Below, piece by piece: positions 11,567 through 24,000 of a stretch of DNA of 64,000 nt; within the stretch, counting starts at the first letter, position 1; every line of letters starts with the position of its first letter. Source of the DNA: Gordius sp. MW1 (lineage: Eukaryota; Nematomorpha; Gordioida; Gordea; Gordiidae). The stretch lies in the NCBI GenBank assembly GCA_964036665.1, contig OZ038531.1:6386168-6450167 (forward strand), written 5' to 3'. The notes under the pieces were generated by a model. The model was not told the origin of the DNA. It did not search any database and saw only the letters and a program-made list of their open reading frames with translations. Position numbers and translations under genes: made by a program.

Positions 11567-12006
11567 AGTTATCATTATATGATTCACGGTTACCACCCGT
11601 CTTAAATGAGGTCCTCTTTATATAAACCCTAACTGGAATCGTATTTAAAACCTTATTTCGACAATATATTAAATAATCCTAGAAAGTTTTTTGCAGGTGC
11701 ATCCATCACATAAATTTAAAGTCTCTTTTCATTAGAACCAGAGTGTGTTATTTTTACAATAAAGAAAATTGATGATCTAACAATAATTGTATTCCTAAAG
11801 GTATAGTTAGTTGGTCATGACAGCCAAATATATAGTTGACATGAACAAAATTTAAATTTTAAAATTAAGTTAGAGTCGAATGTAAATTTTAATTTTCCAA
11901 ATGTGAAACTCGTAGCCTTAGATTCCAACATTAATGGTTCTAACTAGATACCGGCCCGGCCAGCGAGTCTGGTATGGGGTATATTATATTCATCAAAAAA
12001 TTACGA

Positions 12007-13998
12007 GCCGGTGTGGTACGGCAGAAGCCAGCCGTGTTTTATATGAGCCGTCAATCAATCATTTTGACTGACATATTTTTTACTAAGGTCCATTTTCGCT
12101 ATTTTTACGTGTTATGTTTATTCTTTTTAATAATATTCTATATATATTTTTGTAAATTTTGATAGCTGAAACTAATTTAGGTTGGTTTCTCCAATAAAAT
12201 ATTATATATATTTATAAATTTTGATAAAGCTGGAATCTAATTTAGGTTGGTTTCTCCGAATAAAATATTATATATATTTATAAATTTTGATAAAGCTGGA
12301 TTTAATTTAAGTTGGTTTCTCCTCCCTTCCCCGTAAAAATAAATATGTAAAAACAGACTAATCATTATAAGTTTTATTCAAAATTATGCTAAAAGACAAT
12401 CATTAAGGTAAGCAAAATGGTTGGCATAATGCGTAATATAAATACCAAATTTTGAAGTATTATTTAAACGTGGGGAATATAAGGCCCAACATTTTAGTAC
12501 AATATCGCGTTCCTGCGAGGTGGTGGAAAATGATTTAAACTTAAAAAGGTTTGAAGGGAGAATTAAGGAATATATTGGGAAGATTGGAAGGAAGATAGAG
12601 GGATATGTTGGGATACTATAGTCACACGGCCGGGTGGATGGCAGGGGGAAAAAGGTAAAGGACTCTCCCAGCCACAATATACTTTTAATTCGATTTTACT
12701 ACATGGTATTTTAACTAATTTATTTATATCCGAGACTATTACAAGAATTAAATAATGAATGAAAAAATCAAACAACTCTCGATACACTATGTTGTGTATA
12801 AAATCACTGATGCGTGTTCATAATGATCAATAGGGAAGAAATAACAAATACGTGTAAGCGCGTGGGGGGGGGGAGAAAGTATCTCACACGTAAAGAAAAC
12901 TAAATGTAAAGATGATGTTTTAACGCGGTGAGATGAAAAGAACTCAAAATCAACGAACTTGCAGTATAAAGTAAGGAAGGGAGGGAAATCGAATAAGTAT
13001 GTATGAGATAAGCAGTTTTACAAGGGGTTGGGGGAAAATCCTTAACTTTTGTATAAGAGGACATGGGGGTGGGAGAATATACGATTATCTCCGGATACGA
13101 CACCTTACCTTTTTCAAAAAAAATTAGGGCCAGGGGTAGGGATATATGTAGACAAAAATTTATCTGATAAACTCGCCTGGTTTACAATATTGAAACATAT
13201 AATTATAGAACTAATGTAATATATCGAAAATACTATACTAATTATACATAATTAACCTCGCTTATTATTATATACGACATGTGTAACCTTCAATAAAATC
13301 ATGTGGTTTTTTCATTTGAAGGATTAGGTTGTTCATGGCAAACGGGATGTATTTATAAATACCTCATTTATGGCTTGTGGGAATAATCCTGGAATAATCC
13401 TATCTTCCCCACACTTTAAATGGGCAAGAGAATCCCTGCTCTGTGACAGAACCGACCTGAATTTTCCTGGAGGGGGGGGGGGGGAATTTGCTCCAAACTA
13501 TTTTCAAATTACTTTTCCGTCTTAATTATTTCCTTTCTTCTTGTTGAATAACTTCTGTTACAACATTAATCCGCTTTTCAAATATTCAAATCGTATTTGG
13601 ACATTTAATATGGTAGAAAAAATTTAATCGACAAAAAAATTAATAAATTTTTTGGGCTATTTAAAGTTTAATAAAGAAATTATTTAATAGTTTAAGAGAG
13701 GAATTGGATAAAACAATACAAATTTTAGTATGCAAAAAACTAATAATGTGCTTTTTGGGTAGTTAAAGTTTAGTATAAGGGAGGAATGATTTATTGCCTA
13801 CTTAATAACAATGTCTCAGTAGTAACACGATGAACGCTGGGTGTTAACACGAGCTAAAATTCTCTTAAAAAATCTCAATCACGCCTATACCCAATCCCAT
13901 TGGAGGGAGAGAGTGTGAAAAAACCATTAATCATCCCTTTACCCAATCAAAAGGGGTGTTTGGAAAAAACACGCTGGCTGCTGACACCCTACACCTGC
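12007..13998. mobile_element. GCCGGTGT-family element, long copy
   Basis: The left end, GCCGGTGTGGTACGGCAGAA, pairs imperfectly with the right end, GCTGGCTGCTGACACC...CACC. The outer parts (12007-12375 and 13705-13998) match the two halves of the shorter copy at 15064-15703. The intervening 1.33 kb (12376-13704) is absent from that copy. No transposase domain is recognisable in the extra segment; its minus-strand frames are short and unconvincing. Confidence 0.65.
12155..12325 (+). repeat. 65-bp tandem repeat, about 2.6 copies
   Basis: GTTGGTTTCTCC recurs at 12181, 12246 and 12311, exactly 65 bp apart, together with the adjoining AATTTTGATAAAGCTGG. The short family copy (near 15310-15350) has a single unit, so the array expanded in this copy or contracted in the other. 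Confidence 0.85.
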
Positions 13999-14339
13999 AT
14001 GAACCCGATTTAAGGTAACCAAACAGGCTCGGACTAGGCCTAAGTATAAGTAAGGTCTGACTCGGCTAGCAAAACTATTTAATTAAATGTTTAAATTTCA
14101 ATGCATAAAAAATTGTGTTTTGTTCTTTTTAAATATGATGTTTTTAAAAATTTATAGCTATTTAATTTTTACGATAATGAGTTAATCTAATATTGATTTT
14201 TCCTCATCCATTATTCATAAAATTTGTTGATGTTTAAATTAGTGTATCCCAAGTGTTTTAATCTTCTAATACGGTTCAATAAATGCAATATATAAAAAAA
14301 TATGTAACTTCGCTCAAAGTTTTCATAATTTATATTTGT

Positions 14340-14458
14340 CTAAATCCAAAAACTTGTTGAAATTTATCAAAATTCTGGCTAAAATTTCAGAAAATGTTTA
14401 TTTTGCCCCTCCCTAAATCATTTTTGCCCCTCGAATTCCAATTCTGGCTACGCCCATG
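14340..14458. mobile_element. partial hAT-like MITE (CATGGGCGTAGCC family)
   Basis: Only the right part is recognisable: a TTGCCCCTCCCTAAATCATT phrase followed by the terminus CTGGCTACGCCCATG. The left terminus is missing or diverged. Confidence 0.6.
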
Positions 14459-15063
14459 GCTACAAGTGCTCCTAGGAAAAATTAAACGGAGGGGGGGTCA
14501 TTTGTTAGAAGTAATAAAAACCTGTTTAGGACCGAGAATAAGCCGTAAAGGTCTGTTGCAGATCTTTAATTCAAACTACGGCCCTAATTGGCATATTCAG
14601 ACAAATTGAAAGGAGTTTTTTTGCAAGAAAGAGACTACAGGCGATATTTTACCTGTTAGAGCTTACTCTAAATAGACATAGCATTGACTCTATTATTAAT
14701 GCAATTTTATCAAAAATCCGTCATAGATACTAAATGTATATAATTTTAATTATTTTTTGGTTTAATAGTATTAATTACCCAAATACCCCCCCCCCCTTCC
14801 GTTTAGATAATTTTGCCTACGCCTGGTTTAAAAATTTGAAACATTTAAGAACAACAAAAAAAATAGATTTGCATTGAACTGATATATTAAATTGACTTGA
14901 AAATATGGCAATCCATAACAAATTTTTTCTTCAAGTTCAAAATGTCCTTTTTTTATATTGAAAACTTATACTGCTTATATTGTAGTGAGCATCTTGAACA
15001 CTTAACTAGGATATCACCCAGAAGCACTCCTATCTAAAATTTCATCTAAAACTTTTTATATAA

Positions 15064-15703
15064 CCAGTGTAGTATAACAGAGGCCAGTAGTGTTAAATAT
15101 AAGCTGTCAATCAAACAAGGTCAATTTTTGCTATTTTTAGGCGTCATGTTTATTGTCTTTAATAAATTAATAGACTAACATTTTGGTCATAACATTACAT
15201 TTTTAAAATTGTGGGGTTATAAATTTTTATATAATTAAATATAGACAAATTATAAATCTATTTGATTTATTGTTGTTATATATTATAAAATATTACATAT
15301 ATACTTATGAATTTTTATAAAGCTGGGATCTAACTTAGGGTGATTTCTCCCCCCCCCCCCATAAAAATAAATAAATATTTGTAAAAACAGACAAATTATT
15401 ATAAGTTATAAAGAGAACAATACAAATTTTAGTATATGCAAAAAATTAATAATGTGCTTTTTGGATAGTTAAAGTTTAGTATAAGGAAGGAATGATTTAT
15501 TGCCTACTTAAGAACAATGTCTCAGTAGTAACAGGATGAACGCTGGGTATTGACACGAGCTAAAATTCTCTCAAAAAATCTCATCAATCACGCCTCTACC
15601 CAATCCTATTGGAGGGAGAGAGTGTTGTAAAGCCAATCATCCCTTTACCCAATCAAAAGTGGTGTTTAGAATTACCACGCTGGCTGCTGACACCGTACAC
15701 CGG
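15064..15703. mobile_element. GCCGGTGT-family element, short copy
   Basis: The left end CCAGTGTAGTATAACAGAGG and the right end GCTGGCTGCTGACACCGTAC...CCGG are inverted relatives. The second half (from 15420) is about 90% identical by eye to 13713-14000. Both copies lie in the same orientation. Confidence 0.65.
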
Positions 15704-16508
15704 CTTCCGCCCCTCGGGTAATATAAGCTCCTGGATAATATCAATAGCTCGTTTTTAAAAGCAATTCAGTCATAATATTTTTAGTTATGTTTAAATTTAT
15801 ATTAATATTAACAAATTTTTATAGTAATTAATTAATCACAAATTTTTATAACGTGAAATTAAGCAAACAATACCAAACAAAAGTGTTTTAAAATATTGGG
15901 CATTTAAGATTGTTATCAAAATTAAATAAAAAATTGGCTTATTAGCTTTACCCTTTCAGGCAGTTTATAGATGAATTTGATCAACCACCGATAAAAATTT
16001 TAGCAGATTACAAGGATTTATCAACATTATCAGGGATATAGCCGCCTGTGATATGTGATCAATATTTCTTATATTGAAACCATACAAGCATTAAAATTAA
16101 AGGCGCGCTTATACAATCCTATTTATTAGAATTGCTTGCAAATAGAAGTGTTTGATAGAATTTAAATAACAACAAATTAATATCGACAACAATTATTTTT
16201 TTAAAATTATTTTGAATGCCATTCAAACGCAGCATTAATTATTAAACTTATAAGAGCTTCAAAGTTAACTTTGAATCAAATTTCCACGAATAGATTTTAT
16301 TTACATAACAATTAATATTACTCGGCAAAAGAGTTATTTTGTATGACTTTTTCTTAAAATGCCAACAAGGGCTTAGCTAGGTAGAGGTAGCTACTCCCTT
16401 TCACCCCACTAAATAGAAAATTTTTATATTTAAATCATGGTAAAATTTCTTTAAACTTTTATTTTCTGCCTCCCTATTCAGTTTATATTTTTTATTATTA
16501 TGTTTGTT

Positions 16509-16839
16509 CATGGGCGTAGCCAGGTTTTGAATTAGGGGGGGGGGGGGGGGGGGGCAGATTAAAAAAAAATTTATTATCCAAAAATTTTCCTGAGAGCAAA
16601 AAAAAAGGTCTCGACTATCCAAATCCAAAAATTTTCCTAAGAGCAAACGCAACTCCCCTAATTAGGCCTGCCCCCCCCCCCTGACAAATTAGGGGGGGGG
16701 GGGCAGGGGGTCCGGCTGCCCACCTCTGGCAAATTAGGGGGGGGGGGCAAAACATAATTTTTTATGGTTTTTGTATTGCAAAAATTCCTTTTTTTTTAAA
16801 TTAGGGGGAGAAGCCGCCCCCCCCCTGCCTACGCCCATG
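16509..16839. mobile_element. compound hAT-like MITE (CATGGGCGTAGCC family)
   Basis: The outer ends CATGGGCGTAGCCAGG and GCCTACGCCCATG are flanked by the exact 8-bp repeat TGTTTGTT. At 331 bp it is twice the family length and contains several G11-18 or C9-10 runs separated by AAATTAGGGG phrases, so it has an internal duplication or a copy nested in a copy. Confidence 0.75.
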
Positions 16840-17880
16840 TGTTTGTTAATAAACACCTTATTACGTGAAAAGGGCATGACGCATGAAAGACATGTCTCTT
16901 TAAAATTATACCAAAGCATATACCTTCTTCATTTTATTCTGCTGAGTCGATCGATGCCTTCAATACAAACAGTCTCTGAGATAGTTCTAGGAGGGTAGTT
17001 GACCTATTTTAATTCTACCATACTCCATCTTTCTTTCTTTTTATATATAATACACGTGATCTCTGTCTCTGAGTAGTTAGGGGGGGGATTGAGAAGAGAT
17101 ATCACAGGTTATTTTCAAAGGTGAATTTATTTTCACAATTGAATAAATACTTACTTACCTAGCTAGACCTTAATCATAGAAGTATGCGTATGAATTAGAG
17201 TTAATATAGCAGAGTGCACAATTTAGTCCCAGCTTTCTTTGAATATCACCGAAATTATCAACTGCTTCATGATAATTCCAAATTTTTTGATCAAAAGTAA
17301 AACTTATTTATGAACTTTTTTTATACATTTTTGAAGGATTATTTGTTTAAAGGAATAGTCTTAGTATTATATGAATTGCAAATCGTTTATAGGTTGGGCT
17401 TGGGGTCAGTGGAAAATTATAGGCTTTTAAATATAATAAAAAAAAACCGGTTATGTGATGTTAACTTATTCATACATTTTTAGACTTTTTAAAAAAATTT
17501 ATGGAGGAAGTGAGAAGATATTTTATCCCATTATAATTGAACATATAATATTTTCAAGTAGATTTATATATATTTTGTGACAACTAGTTTATTATGTTTC
17601 TATTGCACTTATTAACCCATCGTTGAACAAATGAGCATTATTTATTTGTATAAATATTCCATTTACTAGCAATTTTTTGTTGCAAATCTCTTGGTGTATT
17701 TAAAACAATTTTTTTATACAATGAAATATTCCAACTATTTTCAAAAGTTTATTTATTGTTTATCATATTTAATATTAGATTATCAGATATTGTTCAAAAA
17801 TAATAAAACAAATTTAAATGTGACCTATTCTAGATATACTAAAACTAAAACCGCTTCTAAAGAGTTTAATTTTTAAATTT
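16840..17880. other. region upstream of the FAM20B-like gene
   Basis: AT-rich. It may hold the missing first coding exon or 5' UTR of the FAM20B-like gene: a basic, splice-bordered segment ends in a good donor (aaaag/gtatgt) near 17945. The frame 17691-17876 is not similar to anything known to me. Confidence 0.35.
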
Positions 17881-18060
17881 TAACTTTATCGGTAAAAATC
17901 CAGTAGAAAGCCTCAGATCTCTCATAAGAGGCAGCGTAAATCTTTAATAAAAGGTATGTTAGGGCTTAAATTAGTTTACATTCCAAAAAATACTATATCA
18001 TTTTAATTTAGGTAGACAGTCTTTTTATATAATTTTGACGATTGGTTTGTTATAGGAAAG

Positions 18061-21000
18061 TTAGCTAAAACTGCCCTAATCTATGCATCATTGACAATCT
18101 TCGTGCTATTGCTCTTGTTCTGGCCATATGATGAAGGAGGCTTGGCCACGATAAATGGATTCAAAAATCGGGTTAATATCAATTACCGATATATGTTCCT
18201 CTACGACACACACAAAAATGAAAAAAGAGAAGAGATTACAAGTTAATTTTTAGTTTAATATCTAAATGTTTTATTAATATAAATAAATTCCTTTATTTTT
18301 AAAGTTTTGCGCTTGATTAACCAAAAAAATTAATATTGACTCTGGTAACATATTTATATAAAAATAACTTGAACTTATATAAATTTTTTCATTTATAAAG
18401 CACCCCAAACCCCTAAAAAAGTAGCCGTGATTAAATCTCTAAACATCGGAAAGCATAAGAAAACTCCCTATTCGTTACCCGACCCCGACACTTTACTCAA
18501 GGGATCAACAGATGTACCCGCGATTTTTAACGATTATCAAAAAAAATATGACGAACAAATTGATAATACGATTGAAGACAAGCAGATAAATTATAAAGAT
18601 TTGTACGAGGGTAAATTTGTCCGGCATGTTAGTGATGTTTATGATTCTCGAGATAAATCAGCGGATATGAAAGAAGATTTTAGCATTAATGTAGAAGATA
18701 GTTCTACGGATGATTCTAATAACATCGATGATCAAACCAATGAGGATGACGATTATTACTCCAGTGGTAACTCTAAAAATAGTTATTTTTACCTATAAAA
18801 TCATTTTCTTTTATTTAATTTTTGTTTAAGTACTTCGAACAAGTTTGTCGAAATATTATGTCAACAAAAAAGACCCTTTGTGGAACTATTAACGTGAAAA
18901 CTTTTAAAATCTTAAATAAATTTTAATATTCCAAAACTCTATTGAAAAAAATGTTTGAAAAGGTGGGAAGCTGCGCCATGTTAATCAAATAAATTAAAGG
19001 CAATTTATACCTCTAGCTCTTTTTTTATTCGAGCATTTTGGCACGCATAGGCATGTCCATTCTAAATTTTAAAATTAAACATTAATATGTCGAGTTTTGT
19101 CGAAATAATTAATAAAATATTAATATTTGGCACAAAATTTAAAATTATAATTGAATGTAGATAGCGAAGACGATACTCCCATAGACCCTAGGCATCTGTG
19201 CGACGGAATCGAGATTTCTCAAACCCCAGATAAAGGCTTGGAAGATTATATTGATACAACTTTAAATAAAATCCAAAATTTTAAGTTTAGCCAATACAAG
19301 ACGAGCACAGAGAGTGGTAGGCGGCATAAGAAGAAATCCCTGATCAAACGTGATTTACCATTTAAATCTTCTCTCATGTCAAGTCGGGTCAATTATAACC
19401 CGGCCCACAGGATAAGGCGTAAGTTCGAAATTAAAGCCAGGCTAAAGGTTGGGTCCAAAGCTCAGGCTTTACTACATGGCGACACGGACCAGCGGTGGGA
19501 TCAAGAAAAATATTTTAGCTTAGCCGAAAAAATATCGACCGAAACCGCTAAAAATAGCGTGGAAATCGATGAAGACACCTTTAACCCTTGGCAAATACTA
19601 GCGAATTGGGTAACCCACGCTCAAGTTACCCCAGAACGGGCGCCCATAATGGGAACCATTTTAGATGTGATATCTAATATTCCAGTAAGCGGGATAAGAG
19701 CGCCTAAAAAAATGCGAGGTTCTACGATGAAATTGATCTTAGAACTGGAAGGTGGACAACAAGCCATATTTAAACCCAGACGTTTGGGCTTGGATAATTT
19801 GGTTCGCCATAGATTTTGGCCAGCATTCCACGGCAAAGAAAGATACAACTGCGAAATTGCAGGATTTCACCTTAGTAGGTAATATTTATACCCTATTTAT
19901 GGTCCACGAAGGTTTTAGAATAAAATGATATTGGTCCGTAAATAAAAATTTTTATTTGTTGATTCCACATTTAAATAAAACACTCGAAATTCTTCATTTA
20001 AAATCCTAAAAATCTAAATTGCTAAAATTAAAGTGAAAACAAATTTATATTCATACTATTTCATATTAAATCAAGCTTATACTTAAATTACATTAAAACC
20101 AATTTGAATCTGAGAGGCCATTTATTTATATGATTATTTATCAGTATTGTCTTATCATCGCGACTAAAATGCAAATTAATAGATGACCGAAAAAGTAATT
20201 TTAAACAATGCCAAACGTTTTATATATTTTTTTTTGCATGTGAATTAGAATCTTAAATTTTCGACAAACAGCCATTGTCGTCGGAAGGAAATTACATTTA
20301 ACCAAAGATTTACTATCGGTGGACGAGCTTGGGGTTCTGCGCGATATAGAAAATAGCGGTTAGTGTTTGCTATAAAATTGTGATAAAATGCTAAATAAAC
20401 TCCTTTTCTCATTGAATTTATATGTTTTTATAAGAAAGAAGTTAGAATTTAATTTAAAATATTTAATTGAGTTTTTTGATCCAGATAATGGAAGTTACTG
20501 TTTTCGAATCAAAAAGAAGAAGAAAAAACTGTGCACACAGGATGGTCCTTATTTGGAAGGAGCGATAATTCTATTACTACCTAAGAAGTTGAGTATAATG
20601 AAAAATCCATGGCACCCAAAATTTTGGGACAAATATTACAAAAGCTGCGATGCCAGACAAATGTAATTAATTTTTTTTACAATTTACAAGTTTTTTGTAA
20701 CAAGTATTAATATATAGTAAAAAGAATTTAGTCCATAAGTCACTAAATAATTCGCTAAAAAATATAATCAAGCATCAATAAATTTATAATTTAGCAATTT
20801 ATCCAAATAAATTTTAAGTTGTGTATAGTTTAACAAGGGTCTAGTGATGAATACCCGTCAAAGTAGCAGAATGAAGAAAAAGTAGCAGAAAAATATTTTT
20901 TTAGATAATCAAGATTTTAGAATTAAATCTCAAATGGGGAGGGAATTTCTGATGTATTCCTAACCCTAACCAGAACCCTAACCCTAACAATCTTGATGAA

Positions 21001-24000
21001 TCCTGACGATATCTGACCAATTTGGCTGCTATTTTTATGCTACTTTGACCGGGTGCCCTAGTGATGTTATAGAAGAGAAGGGAGGGGTGGGTACTAATTT
21101 AATGAAGATTTAAAGATGGACAGAATGATTCTCGAACTTTTTGACTATGATTGTATTCAAAAAATTGCGAGCTCCTTGCACTCTAATGAAATTAGTTTGA
21201 CAATTAATTCGTAACTAATTAATAGACAAAAGTGATTGGGGCACTAAACAAACATAAAATACCTAGGGCTTTGCTAAGAAGTAAGACGAGCGCGAAAAAT
21301 GGATGGCTTTTTATATTTAACTTCGCTTTAATTTACTGCCGTTTTTGTGCGAACGGCGTCAGAAGTATCGGATAAATTACTGTGACATAGTCCTATACAA
21401 AGGACCTTAATTCAAATCCGCTTAATTATTAAATTGACGTGTTGGAACATCTGAATTTAATAGCTATTAATTGAAGCTTTAAATGTTGTGAAAAGGCTTA
21501 TTTCAGTAATTAACTTTTATTTTGCAAAATCTATATTAATGAGTAAATTTGGTTTTACAACTTTTTTGTTCCGAGTTTAATTCATACTTAACACTTTTTA
21601 TTAATGATGTAGTATAGTTGATTTAATTTGAAGAACTTAATTATATTTCGGCATAATCCGGATTTTATAAACTTGAAAAATTCTGCTAAATGAAAATTCT
21701 TAATGCCTCCCATTATAATTTTGTGCTCCATAGTGGCAATTTTAACTGTTCAACATCGATGTCACTATATTTATTATAGGTATGACACAACAAAAGCGAG
21801 TTGCAAGCAAAACATCAAAGATACGTTCAAATCCAAGAAAAAGAATAATTACGAAGTTACTAAAGGCATTAGCTCGATCGCAACTTTGTTGGATGTTGTA
21901 GATACGTGCATATACGACTTTATCTTAGACAACATAGACCGGAGCAGTTTTGAGTACGTTGTCAATGATCCAGATGATGGGCCTAGCCAGGCCTCTCTTC
22001 TTATGATTGATTCGGGAAATTGGTAATACTTTGCATTTTACATTTATTTCTGTTGATGTAATTTAATAATTAAAGATAATAATATAAAAGCGTTTAGAGC
22101 GGATGTCTCAAATAAATGCTATCATCATGGGCGTAGCCAAGATTGGATTTAGAGTAGGGATTAATGAATTAGGGAGGCGAAAAATGATAATTTTTAGTAA
22201 TTTTCGTCATAATTATATTGAATTTAAAAAAAAAATTGGATTTAGAGGGGGGCAGCCGCCCCTCCCTGTCACTCCCCTGGCTACGCCCATGGCTCTCATC
22301 AAATTAGTAACTAATTTGTCGTCAAGGATTAAAAAAATATTTAGAAAGTTGTATAGATATAGATATCCTTATAACAACTTTGAGGATGATGTTAGAGATG
22401 ATGTTATGCCTATATAAAGATTTTCTAAATTCGTATGGTTCCATGGGCGTAGCCAGATAGTGGCAAGGAGGGGGCGGCTGCCCCCCTTTAAATTTTTCGA
22501 AATTTAAAATTATATGGCTACAATTCCTAAATGTTACCATTTTGCCCCTCCCTTTATCAATATTGCCCCCCTCTAAATCCAATCATGGCTGCGCCCATGT
22601 ATGGTTCCACTTACTATTTTATTAGAAACAAAATAAGCTTTGCTGTAAGGTTTGACGTATTAATTCTTCGGTTTATTTTAGTATGTTACCTATAAATTTT
22701 GTAGGCTATCATTCTTTAACTCTAATATGCTAAATTATTCCATTATAAAATTCTTACAAAACACTCATTTAGTGTTTTTAAAACCGATTTGTTTAGATTG
22801 ATATCGTTTTAGCATATTTGTTTCTTCTTAAATTTTAATGTTATTCATCTAAAAATCACACTTTTGAGTTTTATGATAAATCGCTCCTGTTCCCCCTATG
22901 TTCCAGCCATTACAGACATTGTTGAAAACTAATAACTTAACTGTTAAATCATTGAGATGTTTGAAACAGATCACTTAAAGTTTAATAAAAATTTTATGAC
23001 AATCTGTATTAATAATGTTTGACGAATATGTATGGCTATCTAAAATAGGTTGCATTATAAATTGAGAAATGTTATTGCTCTTAAATCATTCAAGAAACAA
23101 ATTGCAACTCCTGTAAGTTGGTTAAAATGATTGTCTAGCTTTACACGGTCCTTATAAAATTTATTTTTTAAATCCTGTTTAATTTAAATTGATGGGATAT
23201 CTTTTTAACCTCGACATCTATTTGCAATTTAAATTAATGTTGAAAGGACTGACCACCAGCCTAGATGATAAACAGTCATGGAAAGAAGAAATCTATTTGC
23301 AATTTAATGGCATTCTAAATTTGTAAATTAACTCATATATATTAAACATGTTTGTTTAATATTGGGGCGTTGTTGATTACTTTTTTAAGGTATTCGCATC
23401 TTACAGTTGAAAAATGTTCAAAATATCTTAATTAATTTTTTACTCTCTTGTTTAGTCTATATCAACATGAGGTATAAGAAAAAGGATATAAAATAATTCC
23501 AAAATGAAATGGTTAGAATTGAATTAAAATTTAAACGCATTTTTAAGCAAAGTTATAATGCATCAATTTCAAAATATTTGCTTATTAGTTTCCCTGATCC
23601 TGGAGTGGATACATTTACCACGTTAGCCCCGCTTTATCAATGCTGCATGTAAGTCGAATATATATATTAGTGCTGTAAATGAACGCGTTCAATGTGAACG
23701 CGTTCACGGAACGCGTTCAAATTTTATGAACGCGTTCACGAACGGCGTTCTTTTATTTTTTGGTGAACTTTGAACGTGAACGCGTTCCTTTTTTTGATGA
23801 ACGCGTTCGAATTTAACGTTCGTTCAATTTAACCCCTTTTTTAATTTCATTTATTTGAAAATTAATGTTAATCCGAATTTTTAACAAAAAAGTCTTATAT
23901 TTTTTAATCAGCTATTTTTCCTGTTTTCTATTACCAATTCCGAAATACTTTTAACATACTATAACGTGCAAAAGAAGATAAGATTAAAGTTAATTAATAT

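Noticed and set aside
12384-13103. Overlapping minus-strand frames of 67-97 codons
   Set aside because: Composition is low complexity, no domain is recognisable, and they lie in the extra segment of a transposon copy.
13713-15712. The two 290-bp direct repeats as long terminal repeats of one element
   Set aside because: They are each part of a larger copy with its own inverted termini, and no primer-binding site, polypurine tract or coding remnants lie between them.
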